From Selenomonadaceae bacterium (GTDB lineage: Bacteria; Bacillota; Negativicutes; Selenomonadales; Selenomonadaceae): 46,050 nt of DNA. The notes beneath the pieces were generated by a model that ran no database searches, was not told the DNA's origin, and worked only from the letters and a program-made list of their open reading frames with translations. Positions 1-9,328 of this stretch are shown one piece after another. Position 1 is the first letter of the stretch. Each line of letters opens with the position of its first letter. The stretch is from contig JAFUXN010000102.1 of assembly GCA_017477125.1 (NCBI GenBank), positions 1 through 46,050 on the forward strand, written 5' to 3'. The position numbers were made by a program, and so were the translations under genes.

Positions 1-61
1 ATGTTCTCGGGGGCGCCTCTCCATCTTTTTTCTGTCCTTCAACAGCTGTGTTTCGTGTGTG

Positions 62-105
62 AAGGCGGCAGCCCTTACTTCGAGAGGGCGCCGCCTTATT
101 TTTTT
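62..105 (+). terminator. Rho-independent terminator of a gene left of the window
   Basis: An 8-bp outer stem (AAGGCGGC at 62-69 with GCCGCCTT at 90-97) and a 5-bp inner stem (GCCCT with AGGGC) are separated by one bulged A and followed by TTATTTTTTT. It separates sucC from whatever lies upstream. Positions 1-61 hold no recognisable gene. Confidence 0.85.
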
Positions 106-191
106 CGCCTTCCTCGAGTTGAGACGCGGCAGGAATTGAGCGGACGTTTATCGAACAAAACTTGACAATAAATGTTTTAGGAGGCTTGCAA

Positions 192-1384
<1,193 letters not shown>

Positions 1385-1388
<4 letters not shown>

Positions 1389-2290
1389 GCATACTTGTCA
1401 ACAAGGACACGAAAGTTATAGTGCAAGGCATCACCGGCAAGGCGGCGACGTTCCACACCAAGCAGATGCTCGCCTACGGAACGCAGATCGTCGGAGGCGT
1501 GACGCCGGGCAAGGCGGGGCAAGAGGTCGAAGGCGTTCCCGTTTTCAACACCGTCAAAGATGCGGTTGAGCAGACGGGAGCAACGGCGTCGGTCATTTAC
1601 GTTCCCGCGCGATTCGCCGCCGATTCGATCATGGAAGCGGTCGATGCGAAACTCGATGTGGTGGTGTGCATCACCGAGCATATACCCGTGCTCGACATGG
1701 TGAAGGTGCGTCGATACATGGAGGGCAAGCAGACGAAATTGATCGGACCGAACTGCCCCGGCATCATGACGACGGGCGAATGCAAGCTCGGGATAATCCC
1801 CGGCAACGTGCAGAAGCGCGGGCACGTGGGGCTGGTGTCGAGGAGCGGAACCTTGACGTATGAAGCGGCATTTCAATTGATGAACGCGGGGATCGGGATC
1901 ACGACGTCGCTGGGCATCGGCGGCGATCCCGTCAAGGGCATGGACTTCATTGACGTGCTCGATCAATTCAATCGGGACGATGAAACGCTGTCGGTGTTGA
2001 TGATAGGAGAGATAGGCGGGTCGGCGGAGGAAGAGGCGGCTCGTTGGATCGCCGAGAACATGAAATCGAAGCCGGTGACGGCGTTCATCGCGGGACGCCA
2101 AGCGCCTCCGGGCAAGCGCATGGGTCATGCGGGAGCGATCATCAGCGGCGGCAAGGGCACGGCGGCTGACAAGATCAAGGCGCTCAATGCGGTCGGGATC
2201 GAGGTGGCGGACACGGTTGCGCACATCGGCGAGACGGTTGTCGAGACGCTCACGCGCGCGGGCATTTACGAGAAGTGCCACACCTGTTGA
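1385..2290 (+). CDS. sucD: Succinyl-CoA synthetase alpha subunit
   Basis: The CoA-binding subunit that carries the phosphohistidine intermediate. It has 301 residues, near the usual 290-300. An N-terminal Rossmann-like CoA-binding domain includes [11 protein letters not shown]. The ligase domain contains [16 protein letters not shown], with His at about residue 248 as the expected phosphorylated residue. Its ATG overlaps the sucC stop codon by four bases, and a GGGAGG lies just inside the 3' end of sucC. The next gene, ftsZ, has its own promoter, so this two-gene operon appears complete. Confidence 0.96.
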
Positions 2291-2300
2291 TAAGTAGGGC

Positions 2301-2328
2301 TTGCAAATTCACCAACGTCTGATAAAAT
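2301..2328 (+). promoter_or_regulatory. Probable sigma70 promoter of ftsZ
   Basis: TTGCAA (2301-2306), a 16-base spacer and TAAAAT (2323-2328) sit in the 118-base gap between sucD and ftsZ. No terminator is visible after sucD, so read-through from sucCD is also possible. Confidence 0.5.
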
Positions 2329-2408
2329 ATTTTCGCCAACGATAGCAATTGGGAACGAAATGTGATAAAATCAATCGGCTGGTTAGAAATCAGATGGAGG
2401 TCGAGCTA

Positions 2409-3608
2409 ATGCCTATGTTTGAGTTTGACGACAATGATCTTACGCAGTTTGCGAAGATCAAGGTCATAGGAGTGGGCGGAGGCGGGAACAATGCAGTGAA
2501 CCGAATGATCTCATTGGGGCTCGAGGGAGTAGAGTTCATCGCGGTGAACACGGACGCGCAAGCGTTGTTGACGGCATTGGCGCCGAAGCGAATGCAAATC
2601 GGAGAGAAGCTGACTCGGGGATTGGGAGCGGGAGCGCGCCCCGAGATCGGTCAGAAGGCGGCGATCGAAAGTCGCGATGAGATCATAGCGGCGTTGAGAG
2701 ATTCGGATATGGTATTTATCACGGCAGGCATGGGCGGCGGCACGGGAACGGGAGCGGCGCCTGTGGTAGCCGAGTGCGCTCGAGAGATCGGAGAGTTGAC
2801 GGTCTGGGTGGTGACGAGCCCGTTCAGTTTCGAGTGTCCCAAGCGCAATAAGAATGCGGAAATGGAGATCGAGAACATCAAAAAGAGCGTGGATACGATC
2901 ATAACGATCCCGAACGACAGATTGTTGCAGGTGGTCGACAAAAAGACGCCGATGACGAAAGCGTTCAGCATCGCCGATGATATTTTGCGTCAAGGCGTGA
3001 AGGGCATATCGGATTTGATAGCGGTGCCGGGCATCGTCAATTTGGATTTTGCCGACGTGAAATCAATCATGCAGAATGCGGGCTCGGCGTTGATGGGAAT
3101 AGGCGAGGCGTCGGGCGAGAACGCGGTGGTCGACGCGGTGAAGGCGGCGATCGACAGCCCGTTGTTGGAGACGAGCATACAAGGCGCGCGGGGCGTGTTG
3201 TTGAACATCATGGGCGCGCCCGATGCGTTGTCGATGTTGGAAGTCAACGAGGCGTCGACGACGGTAGCGGAGGCGGCGCACCCCGATGCAGAAATCATGT
3301 GGGGCATCTCGACGGGCGAAGCGATGGGCGACACGGTTAGCGTGACGGTGATCGCGACGCGGTTTGATGACGAGTCGGCGTCGGACGCCAACCGCCCGAG
3401 CGTGCAACCGCCGATGCGAGACGATGATGAGGAGCCTCAATCGGCAGCGGCTCAACCGCAATCGATCGCGTCTCTGTTCAAGTCGAAGATGAGAAGTGCG
3501 CAGGAGCAGCAGCCCGCCGCTCAAGAGCAGCCTCAACCTCAACAGCCTCCTCAACCGCCCAAGCGGGACAATATAATCGACATACCGATCTTCATGCGTC
3601 GCAGATAA
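2409..3608 (+). CDS. ftsZ: Cell division protein FtsZ
   Basis: The tubulin-like GTPase that forms the Z ring at the division site. Residues 20-30 carry the [11 protein letters not shown] nucleotide-binding loop, and 109-116 the tubulin signature GGGTGTGA. The T7 loop [11 protein letters not shown] is present. A Gln/Pro-rich flexible linker ends in the conserved C-terminal peptide DIPIFMRRR, which binds FtsA, ZipA-type or SepF partners in other bacteria. The start at 2409 is chosen because GGAGG (2396-2400) lies 8 bases before it and it gives MPMFEFDD. In-frame ATGs at 2349 and 2394 lack such a site. The length of 399 aa is normal. The gene is not next to ftsA or other division genes here. It is followed by its own terminator. 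Confidence 0.97.
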   Translation: MPMFEFDDNDLTQFAKIKVIGVGGGGNNAVNRMISLGLEGVEFIAVNTDAQALLTALAPKRMQIGEKLTRGLGAGARPEIGQKAAIESRDEIIAALRDSDMVFITAGMGGGTGTGAAPVVAECAREIGELTVWVVTSPFSFECPKRNKNAEMEIENIKKSVDTIITIPNDRLLQVVDKKTPMTKAFSIADDILRQGVKGISDLIAVPGIVNLDFADVKSIMQNAGSALMGIGEASGENAVVDAVKAAIDSPLLETSIQGARGVLLNIMGAPDALSMLEVNEASTTVAEAAHPDAEIMWGISTGEAMGDTVSVTVIATRFDDESASDANRPSVQPPMRDDDEEPQSAAAQPQSIASLFKSKMRSAQEQQPAAQEQPQPQQPPQPPKRDNIIDIPIFMRRR

Positions 3609-3625
3609 TGTAAGGCGTGAAACTT

Positions 3626-3648
3626 AAGCCGCGCGGAGCGGCTTTTTT
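3626..3648 (+). terminator. Rho-independent terminator after ftsZ
   Basis: AAGCCGC (3626-3632) pairs with GCGGCTT (3638-3644) around a 5-base loop, followed by six T. Stem and loop together contain a 9/10 match (GCCGCGCGGA, 3628-3637) to the dispersed palindrome described in the findings. Confidence 0.85.
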
Positions 3649-3667
3649 GTTGCCGACGATAAAATTC

Positions 3668-3696
3668 TAGACAGCGTCGCCGTCGAATAGTAAAAT
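3668..3696 (+). promoter_or_regulatory. Probable sigma70 promoter of corA
   Basis: TAGACA (3668-3673), a 17-base spacer and TAAAAT (3691-3696) lie just after the ftsZ terminator and 32 bases before the corA start. Confidence 0.55.
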
Positions 3697-3728
3697 CAAC
3701 GCGCAGTACAGTCGAGAGGAGGAGTAAG

Positions 3729-4682
3729 ATGCTCGAGATATACAAGTCGCAGGAGAACGGGCACATACAGGAGATGACGTTGAACACGATCGAAAAGGGC
3801 TCGTGGATCAACATAATCGACCCGACGCCGTACGAGCTGAAGTTGGTAAGCGCGTTGACGGAGGTAGAGCCCGACTTTTTGAGATCGGCGCTCGACGATG
3901 AAGAGCGTTCGCACATCGACGTCGAAGACGATGCGATCATGATCCTGACGAACGTGCCGTTGGTGCGAGAAGAAGAGAGCTATGATACCCTCCCGTTGGC
4001 GATCATCTTAACGAGGCAATACGTGATCACGGTGTGCTTGGAGGAGACGCCGGTTATCGCGGACTTCAACGAGCGTACGGCGCGGTTGTTCCGCACCTTC
4101 AAGAAGACGCAGTTCCTGTTTCAAATCCTGTACAAATCGGCGACGTTTTATCTGAGGTACCTTCGACAGATCAACAAGCTGTCTGATGAGATCGAGGAGC
4201 GGCTCCGTCACTCGATGCGCAACAGTGAGATACTTCGGTTGATGGAATTGCAGAAGGGCTTGACGTATTTCAATGCGGCATTGCGCTCGAACGGAGCGGT
4301 CTTGGAAAAATTGTTGCGGCTTCGGTCGAGCAGGACGCTTGAGGGCATTCTCGACATCTACGAGGAGGACGAAGATTTATTGGAGGACGTCATAATCGAG
4401 AACAAGCAGGCGCGAGAGATGGTTGAGATGTACAGTCAAATTTTATCGCGATTGGCGGACACATTTTCATCGATCATCTCGAACAACCAGAACATGGTGA
4501 TGAAGTTCCTGGCGGCAATGACGATCATCATAGCGATCCCGACGGTGATATCGAGCTTCTTCGGGATGAACGTGCCGGTGCCGTTGAGCGAAAACAGTTT
4601 GGGCTTTTGCATAGTGATAGTGATAGCGCTGATGGCGTCGATGGTGTCGGCGTATGTATTTTGGCGAAAACACATGTTTTGA
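3729..4682 (+). CDS. corA: CorA-family magnesium/divalent cation transporter
   Basis: An inner-membrane channel of the CorA family, which as a pentamer conducts Mg2+ (or Co2+/Ni2+). It has 317 residues. The first about 240 residues form the acidic, largely helical cytoplasmic funnel. Two membrane helices follow near the C-terminus (about 258-280 and 288-311), with the signature GMN at 279-281 at the end of the first. The usual next residues after GMN (an acidic MPE-type loop) are replaced here by VPVPLSE, a variant seen in divergent CorA proteins, so Mg2+ specificity is inferred. GAGAGGAGGAG immediately before the ATG is a strong ribosome site. The following gene starts 14 bases after the stop codon and is probably cotranscribed. 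Confidence 0.9.
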   Translation: MLEIYKSQENGHIQEMTLNTIEKGSWINIIDPTPYELKLVSALTEVEPDFLRSALDDEERSHIDVEDDAIMILTNVPLVREEESYDTLPLAIILTRQYVITVCLEETPVIADFNERTARLFRTFKKTQFLFQILYKSATFYLRYLRQINKLSDEIEERLRHSMRNSEILRLMELQKGLTYFNAALRSNGAVLEKLLRLRSSRTLEGILDIYEEDEDLLEDVIIENKQAREMVEMYSQILSRLADTFSSIISNNQNMVMKFLAAMTIIIAIPTVISSFFGMNVPVPLSENSLGFCIVIVIALMASMVSAYVFWRKHMF

Positions 4683-4695
4683 GGAGTGTAGCGTG

Positions 4696-5100
4696 ATGGA
4701 CGACGAGAAGAAGGCGACGGAGGAGCGCAAAGAATTATCGCCGGAGGACGATGCATTTGAGAAGAGCATCATCGACGAGGAGAAGCCGAGCCTCTTCCAT
4801 ATTACGACGAAATATAAATGGGTATTGGTGCTGTCGATCCTGATGGCGGCGACGGAAGGTCTGTTGGTATACGCGACGGTGATGGGCGCGGTCGCGGCGC
4901 AAACCTGGCAGGTGGCGCTGTGGGGCGTGGGGCTGCTGCTGGCGGTGTATGCGATCGTAAAGAAATCGATGGCGGCGACGCTGTGCAACTTGGTGTTGTT
5001 GGTCGGGATATCATTGATCCCGATGTGGGGCGAATTGTATTTGTTCTTCCGACCGGTGATCGAGTTGTTCATGGGCGCGCCGACGTCGACGGTGCCCTGA
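4696..5100 (+). CDS. Small membrane protein of unknown function, downstream of corA
   Basis: I do not recognise the family. The protein has 134 residues. The first 35 are highly charged (rich in Glu, Lys and Asp) and probably cytoplasmic. Three hydrophobic segments follow at about 42-63, 66-88 and 92-113, with a short amphipathic tail. No signal peptide or catalytic motif is visible. GAGGAG (4681-4686) overlaps the corA stop codon region and lies 9 bases before the ATG at 4696. An earlier in-frame ATG at 4654 lies inside corA and has no such site. The spacing suggests an operon with corA, perhaps an accessory protein, but that is inference from position only. The 3' end including the stop codon is tandemly duplicated (see the repeat at 5086). 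Confidence 0.75.
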   Translation: MDDEKKATEERKELSPEDDAFEKSIIDEEKPSLFHITTKYKWVLVLSILMAATEGLLVYATVMGAVAAQTWQVALWGVGLLLAVYAIVKKSMAATLCNLVLLVGISLIPMWGELYLFFRPVIELFMGAPTSTVP

Positions 5101-5119
5101 TCTCGACGGTGCCCTGATC
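5086..5119 (+). repeat. 17-bp perfect tandem duplication across a stop codon
   Basis: TCGACGGTGCCCTGATC occurs at 5086-5102 and again, directly abutting, at 5103-5119. The first copy holds the last codons and TGA stop of the membrane-protein gene; the second lies just after it. It looks like a recent slippage or duplication event. Confidence 0.9.
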
Positions 5120-5237
5120 GATTCTCTAATGGAGTTCTAATAAAAAAATAATGTCGAGCCGATTAAGTGGCGGCGGCGGATTGACGATAACATGCCTGTA
5201 AAGGATTTCAAGCGAACAAAACTGAGGAGTGTTAAAT

Positions 5238-5675
5238 TTGAAAGACAATAGAGCAGGCAACAGAACAATGCGAAGAGAGTTCCCGCCGATCGACAGCGAC
5301 ACCTTCACGCCGCCGACGTTTGACAGCGATACCGACGTGACCCCGCCGCCTGTCGATTTCGGTTTCGGTCATCATGGGCATCGTCCGCCGATCGACAGCG
5401 ACACCTTCACGCCGCCGACGTTTGACAGCGACACTTCCGATGCTCCGTCGCTCGCCGATGCGCCCATGGTTCCGTGGTTCGCTCGCGACGATCAATTCGA
5501 CGCTCCCGACTTCGTCGGCGGCGATCTCAATGACATTCTCAATGACGATAACGGTTCGACCGATTTGGAGGGCGCCGGCTCTTCCTTCGATACGATATTC
5601 GGATTCGGCAACTTCAGACCCGACTTCGTGAACAACGATCAACAATCGGGTCACCGTCAGCGCGACCGCAGATAA
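5238..5675 (+). CDS. Acidic Pro/Asp-rich repeat protein of unknown function
   Basis: I do not recognise this protein. It has 145 residues from a TTG start at 5238, chosen because GAGGAG (5224-5229) is 8 bases upstream. A GTG at 5229 and an ATG at 5268 are alternatives. It has no signal peptide or membrane segment and is strongly acidic with a basic tail (QRDRR). Two copies of a 15-residue block PPIDSDTFTPPTFDS flank a Gly/His-rich segment, and the remainder is Asp/Phe-rich and probably disordered. The gene stands alone: no gene overlaps it, and a strong terminator follows. Its intact frame, ribosome site and own terminator argue that it is real. Function cannot be assigned. Confidence 0.7.
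   Translation: MKDNRAGNRTMRREFPPIDSDTFTPPTFDSDTDVTPPPVDFGFGHHGHRPPIDSDTFTPPTFDSDTSDAPSLADAPMVPWFARDDQFDAPDFVGGDLNDILNDDNGSTDLEGAGSSFDTIFGFGNFRPDFVNNDQQSGHRQRDRR
5283..5431 (+). repeat. 47-bp perfect direct repeat inside the acidic protein gene
   Basis: Positions 5283-5329 and 5385-5431 are identical over 47 bases, 102 bases (34 codons) apart, and stay in frame. Identity at the DNA level, including third codon positions, suggests a recent internal duplication or gene conversion. Confidence 0.9.
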
Positions 5676-5700
5676 TTTTTGATCGACCACACCCGTCAGA

Positions 5701-5727
5701 GCTCCGATCCGCCGTCGGAGCTTTTTT
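5701..5727 (+). terminator. Rho-independent terminator after the acidic protein gene
   Basis: GCTCCGA (5701-5707) pairs with TCGGAGC (5715-5721) around a 7-base loop, followed by six T. Confidence 0.88.
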
Positions 5728-5730
5728 CTA

Positions 5731-5759
5731 TTGCAATTTGACCGTCGACGTTGTAAACT
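5731..5759 (+). promoter_or_regulatory. Probable promoter of the tsaE-tsaB-rimI operon
   Basis: TTGCAA (5731-5736), a 17-base spacer and TAAACT (5754-5759) come directly after a terminator and 52 bases before tsaE. Confidence 0.5.
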
Positions 5760-5811
5760 AAAACCGACAATTGAGCGCGCAATGCGACGGAAATAAATAT
5801 GGAGGGCAGTA

Positions 5812-6291
5812 ATGTTTACGCACATAACGCAGTCACCGTACGGGACGGTAAGATTGGCAGAGAAGATTGCACAACGAATACGCGAGGGCACGGTGGTCTG
5901 CTTGGAGGGCGACTTGGGCGCGGGAAAAACTCTCATCGTTCAGAGTATGGCGCGGACGCTCGGGGTGCAGGGCGAGGTCACCAGCCCGACTTTCAATCTG
6001 ATGAACATCTACGAAGGTTTCTGTCCGATAGTGCATTTCGATCTGTATCGGTTGACGAGCGAGGACGAGCTTGAGGACATAGGTTTCTACGATTATACGG
6101 ATTTCCCCGATGGGATCGTGTTCATCGAGTGGGCGGAGAAGTTCCCGAACGCGTTGCCCGAGAATTATGTTTTGATTTCGATCGAGAAGCTCAAAGACGC
6201 GCGCAATATGAGACGGATCAATGTGTCGTGCGTGGGCGAGGAGCACGAGGATTTTATCAATGAGCTCGAAGAGTTTGTGCATAGCGATTGA
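5812..6291 (+). CDS. tsaE: tRNA t6A biosynthesis ATPase TsaE
   Basis: An ATPase of the TsaBDE complex, which makes N6-threonylcarbamoyladenosine at position 37 of ANN-decoding tRNAs. It has 159 residues. The Walker A loop GDLGAGKT is at 33-40. SPTFNL (switch-like), HFDLYR and the FIEWAEKF motif typical of TsaE follow. GGAGGG precedes the ATG by 6 bases. Its 3' end overlaps tsaB by 32 bases, so the genes are cotranslated. The catalytic partner TsaD is not in this window. Confidence 0.95.
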   Translation: MFTHITQSPYGTVRLAEKIAQRIREGTVVCLEGDLGAGKTLIVQSMARTLGVQGEVTSPTFNLMNIYEGFCPIVHFDLYRLTSEDELEDIGFYDYTDFPDGIVFIEWAEKFPNALPENYVLISIEKLKDARNMRRINVSCVGEEHEDFINELEEFVHSD

Positions 6292-6946
6292 GACGGCATC
6301 GCGAGTGTCGTCGGTGGCGGTGCTCGAGGGCGATCGGTTCACCGAGATCAGTCAAGACGCCCCGACTATGCACTCCGAAACATTGTTGCCGCAATTGGAG
6401 ACGGCGCTCGAGCTTTCGAAAGTTCCGCGCGGAGCCGTCGAGTTGATAGCGGTATCGATCGGACCGGGATCGTTTACGGGATTGCGGATCGGGCTGGCGA
6501 CGGCGAAGGCGTTGTCGTATGCGTGGAGCGTGCCGATCGTCGGGGTGCCGACATTGGAAGCGCTGGCGTATCATTATCCGTTCGATCGAGTGCTGACGAT
6601 GCTCGATGCGCAAAAGAACTGTGCCTACTACCAATTTTTTGATCGATTGAAGGCGACGAGCGATGTACGGGTCGGCGCGATCGATGAGATAATGGGATTG
6701 GCGGCGGCGTTTGAAGGCAAAGTGATAGCAGGCGGGGACGCGATCAGGAAAATAAAAGAGGCGCCTTCGAACGTGGAAGTGGCGCCGATGAATTTGAGAA
6801 TGCCGCGGGCGGTGAACGTGGGGTTATGCGCTCGACGGCTGGCGGCGGACGGATTGATTGACAACGTGATGAACCTCGAACCGAAGTATGTCAGGAGATC
6901 GGAGGCGGAGGTGTTATGGGAGAAGCGGCACCCGTCTTCCGATTGA
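6260..6946 (+). CDS. tsaB: tRNA t6A biosynthesis scaffold protein TsaB
   Basis: The non-catalytic ASKHA-fold partner of TsaD. It has 228 residues, with the N-terminal CIAIETASRVSSVAVL strand-loop, the signature GPGSFTGLRIG and a conserved HSETLLP. The start at 6260 (MSSKSLCIAIET) is chosen because an AGG-type ribosome site lies 9 bases upstream within tsaE and it gives the conserved N-terminus. The upstream in-frame start at 6221 would add an unconserved segment. It overlaps tsaE by 32 bases and rimI by 31. One exact copy of the dispersed palindrome TCCGCGCGGA lies in the coding sequence at 6424. Confidence 0.94.
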   Translation: MSSKSLCIAIETASRVSSVAVLEGDRFTEISQDAPTMHSETLLPQLETALELSKVPRGAVELIAVSIGPGSFTGLRIGLATAKALSYAWSVPIVGVPTLEALAYHYPFDRVLTMLDAQKNCAYYQFFDRLKATSDVRVGAIDEIMGLAAAFEGKVIAGGDAIRKIKEAPSNVEVAPMNLRMPRAVNVGLCARRLAADGLIDNVMNLEPKYVRRSEAEVLWEKRHPSSD

Positions 6947-7368
6947 TGACGGTCGATGACGTTGACGAGATTACGGCGATCGAGGCGAGGAGTTTCAGCG
7001 TTCCGTGGTCGCGACGGTTGTTCTGGGAGGAAGCGCAAAACGATAATGCGGTGTACGTGGTGTGCGAGCTCGATGGCAGAGTCGTGGCGTATGCGGGCGC
7101 GTACTTGTCGTTTGGCGATGCTGAAGTGATGAACGTGGCGGTTGATCCCGACGCGAGAGGACGAGGGCTCGGGACGGCGTTGTTCGCTCGATTGATCGAC
7201 GAGGTGAAGTCGAGAGGAGCGACGGCGATCACATTGGAGGTTCGACCGTCGAACGCGGCGGCGATCCGTCTCTACGAAAAATTTGGATTGAGGAGCGTGG
7301 GGCGTCGACCGCACTACTACACCGACAACGACGAGGACGCATTGATCATGTGGAACACTCACATTTGA
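6916..7368 (+). CDS. rimI: Ribosomal-protein-alanine N-acetyltransferase RimI
   Basis: A GNAT-fold acetyltransferase expected to acetylate the N-terminal Ala of ribosomal protein S18 with acetyl-CoA. It has 150 residues. Motif A is VDPDARGRGLGTALFARL (acetyl-CoA pyrophosphate loop), and the typical C-terminal LEVRPSNAAAIRLYEKFGL and RRPHYY segments follow. GGAGGCGGAGG lies just upstream of the ATG inside tsaB. The order tsaE-tsaB-rimI is common in Firmicutes and supports the identification. Its last 10 bases overlap the end of the convergent histidine kinase gene. Confidence 0.92.
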   Translation: MGEAAPVFRLMTVDDVDEITAIEARSFSVPWSRRLFWEEAQNDNAVYVVCELDGRVVAYAGAYLSFGDAEVMNVAVDPDARGRGLGTALFARLIDEVKSRGATAITLEVRPSNAAAIRLYEKFGLRSVGRRPHYYTDNDEDALIMWNTHI

Positions 7369-9221
7369 GATGAGATCAGCTTTTCGAGTGTTCGATAGAT
7401 GGTGTCGGGCTCGATGGGCTTTGAGAGATGAGAATTCATGCCCGCTTGCATACTCCGTTGAACGTCTTCATCAAACGCGTTGGCAGTGAGCGCGATGATG
7501 GGGATTTTTTTTGCGTCCGTCCGATCGAGAGAACGGATCCGTTTGGTCGCCTCGAGACCGTTGAGGACGGGCATCTGCATGTCCATCAGGATTGCATCAT
7601 AATACCCCGACGGTTGAGCGCTGAACATGTCGACGGCGATCTGACCGTTTTCTGCATGTTCGACGAGCATGCCGCGCATTTTGAGCACTTCTTTAATGAT
7701 CTCGGCGTTGACCTCAACATCTTCAGCCAACAAAATGCGTCTGCCGTTGAGATCTGCCGTGCTGATCGGGATATCGATCGTCTCTTGAGCGGGCGGATGA
7801 GCGGCAGCGTCGGGTTCCGCTCGTGTCAGCGTGATAACGACGGTGAAGGTGGTGCCGACGCCCTTGGTGCTCTCGACGGAAATTTGACCGTTCAGCAGAT
7901 CGACAATGCCCTTGGTGATCGCCATGCCCAGCCCCGTACTGCCGTATTGATTTTGAGCGGAATCATTTTCCCGACTGAAGGCGTCGAAGATTTTTGGGAT
8001 ATAGTCTTCGCTCATGCCGATGCCGGTATCTTTGATGGTAAATTTTAGCGTGGTCTTTCGATCGAACTCGGCAGTTTTTTCGATCTGCAGAGTGACGGTG
8101 CCGCCCTTGGGCGTGAACTTGACGGCGTTGCCGAGAATGTTGATGAGCACTTGTTTAATCTTGACGCTGTCGCCGATGTAATAATCGTTGGCGACGGCTT
8201 GAGCGCGACAATCGTAAATCAAACCCTTGTCGCGACACTGACTGCCGATAATCACATTGACCTGCTCGATCACATTGTTGAAAGCGAACTCCTCATTTTT
8301 GAGGACGGTTCTGCCGGACTCGATCCTTGAAACGTCGAGGATATCATTGATGATGCTGAGCAGATGTTTGGCGGAGGCTCCGATCTTCTTGAATTGTTCT
8401 CGAGTCTCGGGAGGGAGATTCGGATTTTCGAGCGCGATATGATTCAGACCGATAATGGCGTTCATCGGGGTTCTTATTTCATGGGAAACGGAAGAGAGGA
8501 ACGCGGTTTTGGCTCGACTGCCGCTTTGAGCGATCTCAAGCGCGTGTTGCAGGTCTTTAGTCATATCGTTGACGCGTTGACGCAAGTGGCGCGTGACGAA
8601 CAAAACCAGAAGGACACACAGCAGCAATGAAACAGCCATGCAGATGATGATGGTCTGCATTTGCTTATCGATCTGAGCGTCGTACCAAGAGGCGCTGAAG
8701 TCGACGGCGACGATGCCCGCGACATTTCCTTCGGAATCGAAAACGGGGCTGTAAGCGCTATAGAAACTGCCCCAAGCGTCGACATAAGACTCATCGTCGA
8801 CGGCGGGAGTACCTTTGCTCGCCTTGTAGAGCGCCTCGGTATAGACGATGGGCTCACCGAACACGCCCGGGTCTTCGACGGTGGGATCGACGGAGAAGAC
8901 GAACTCCTTTTCGCCGACCGCTTGAATGCAATAGATGTAATCGAGATCGATGTTGTCCTGAAAATATGTGAGCGTGTCATTGATCCGACGATAAGCGGGA
9001 GTGTCTTTATCCTCCGCGCGGAGTGCCTTCAGCTCGTCGCCGTTGATCATGGCGGCGGCGGTGTTTGCGATGTCGAGCACTCGATTTTGGAACAATGATT
9101 TCATTGCCGCCTTTGATTGATTGGTGAGAACGAAGCCGAGTACGGCGTTCAACGCCAACAAAAACGACGCGACGATCGCGATGAGCAAGGCGGTATTGTC
9201 GACACGGAATTTCAAAGTCAT
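7359..9221 (-). CDS. Membrane-bound hybrid sensor histidine kinase with receiver domain
   Basis: A signal-transducing kinase in the inner membrane, 620 residues from the ATG at 9221. A first membrane helix (about 8-30) is followed by an extracytoplasmic segment to about 188 that resembles a Cache-type sensor, then a second helix (about 191-212). The HisKA domain has SHEIRTPMNAII, with the phospho-acceptor His near 247. The ATPase domain has N, G1 and G2 boxes (NILGNAVKFTP, DTGIGM, GSTGLGMAI). The C-terminal receiver domain has acidic LLAEDVEVN and the phospho-acceptor Asp in LMDMQMP. A TTG at 9215 has better spacing (8 bases) from GGAGG than the ATG (2 bases), so the true start may be six bases shorter. 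No partner response regulator or Hpt protein is nearby. One exact TCCGCGCGGA lies at 9013. Confidence 0.92.
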   Translation of the reverse strand: MTLKFRVDNTALLIAIVASFLLALNAVLGFVLTNQSKAAMKSLFQNRVLDIANTAAAMINGDELKALRAEDKDTPAYRRINDTLTYFQDNIDLDYIYCIQAVGEKEFVFSVDPTVEDPGVFGEPIVYTEALYKASKGTPAVDDESYVDAWGSFYSAYSPVFDSEGNVAGIVAVDFSASWYDAQIDKQMQTIIICMAVSLLLCVLLVLFVTRHLRQRVNDMTKDLQHALEIAQSGSRAKTAFLSSVSHEIRTPMNAIIGLNHIALENPNLPPETREQFKKIGASAKHLLSIINDILDVSRIESGRTVLKNEEFAFNNVIEQVNVIIGSQCRDKGLIYDCRAQAVANDYYIGDSVKIKQVLINILGNAVKFTPKGGTVTLQIEKTAEFDRKTTLKFTIKDTGIGMSEDYIPKIFDAFSRENDSAQNQYGSTGLGMAITKGIVDLLNGQISVESTKGVGTTFTVVITLTRAEPDAAAHPPAQETIDIPISTADLNGRRILLAEDVEVNAEIIKEVLKMRGMLVEHAENGQIAVDMFSAQPSGYYDAILMDMQMPVLNGLEATKRIRSLDRTDAKKIPIIALTANAFDEDVQRSMQAGMNSHLSKPIEPDTIYRTLEKLISSQM

Positions 9222-9296
9222 CGCCTCCGATCGCAACGGGTTTCAATGATCGGGAAATACTTCTTCGACGACATGATTTTTCCTGCAGACATTGCA

Positions 9297-9321
9297 ATAA
9301 AAAACGGAGGCGATTGCCCCC
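9297..9321 (-). terminator. Rho-independent terminator of the five-gene minus-strand operon
   Basis: Read on the minus strand, GGGGGC (9321-9316) pairs with GCCTCC (9311-9306) around a 4-base loop, followed by G and a run of T. It lies directly after the flavoprotein gene and before the kinase gene, so the two are separate units. Confidence 0.8.
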
Positions 9322-9328
9322 GCACATT

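Noticed and set aside
136-177. TTGAGC ... TTGACAATAAAT as the sucC promoter
   Set aside because: No pair of -35 and -10 elements with acceptable spacing could be settled. A promoter must exist here after the terminator, but I cannot place it.
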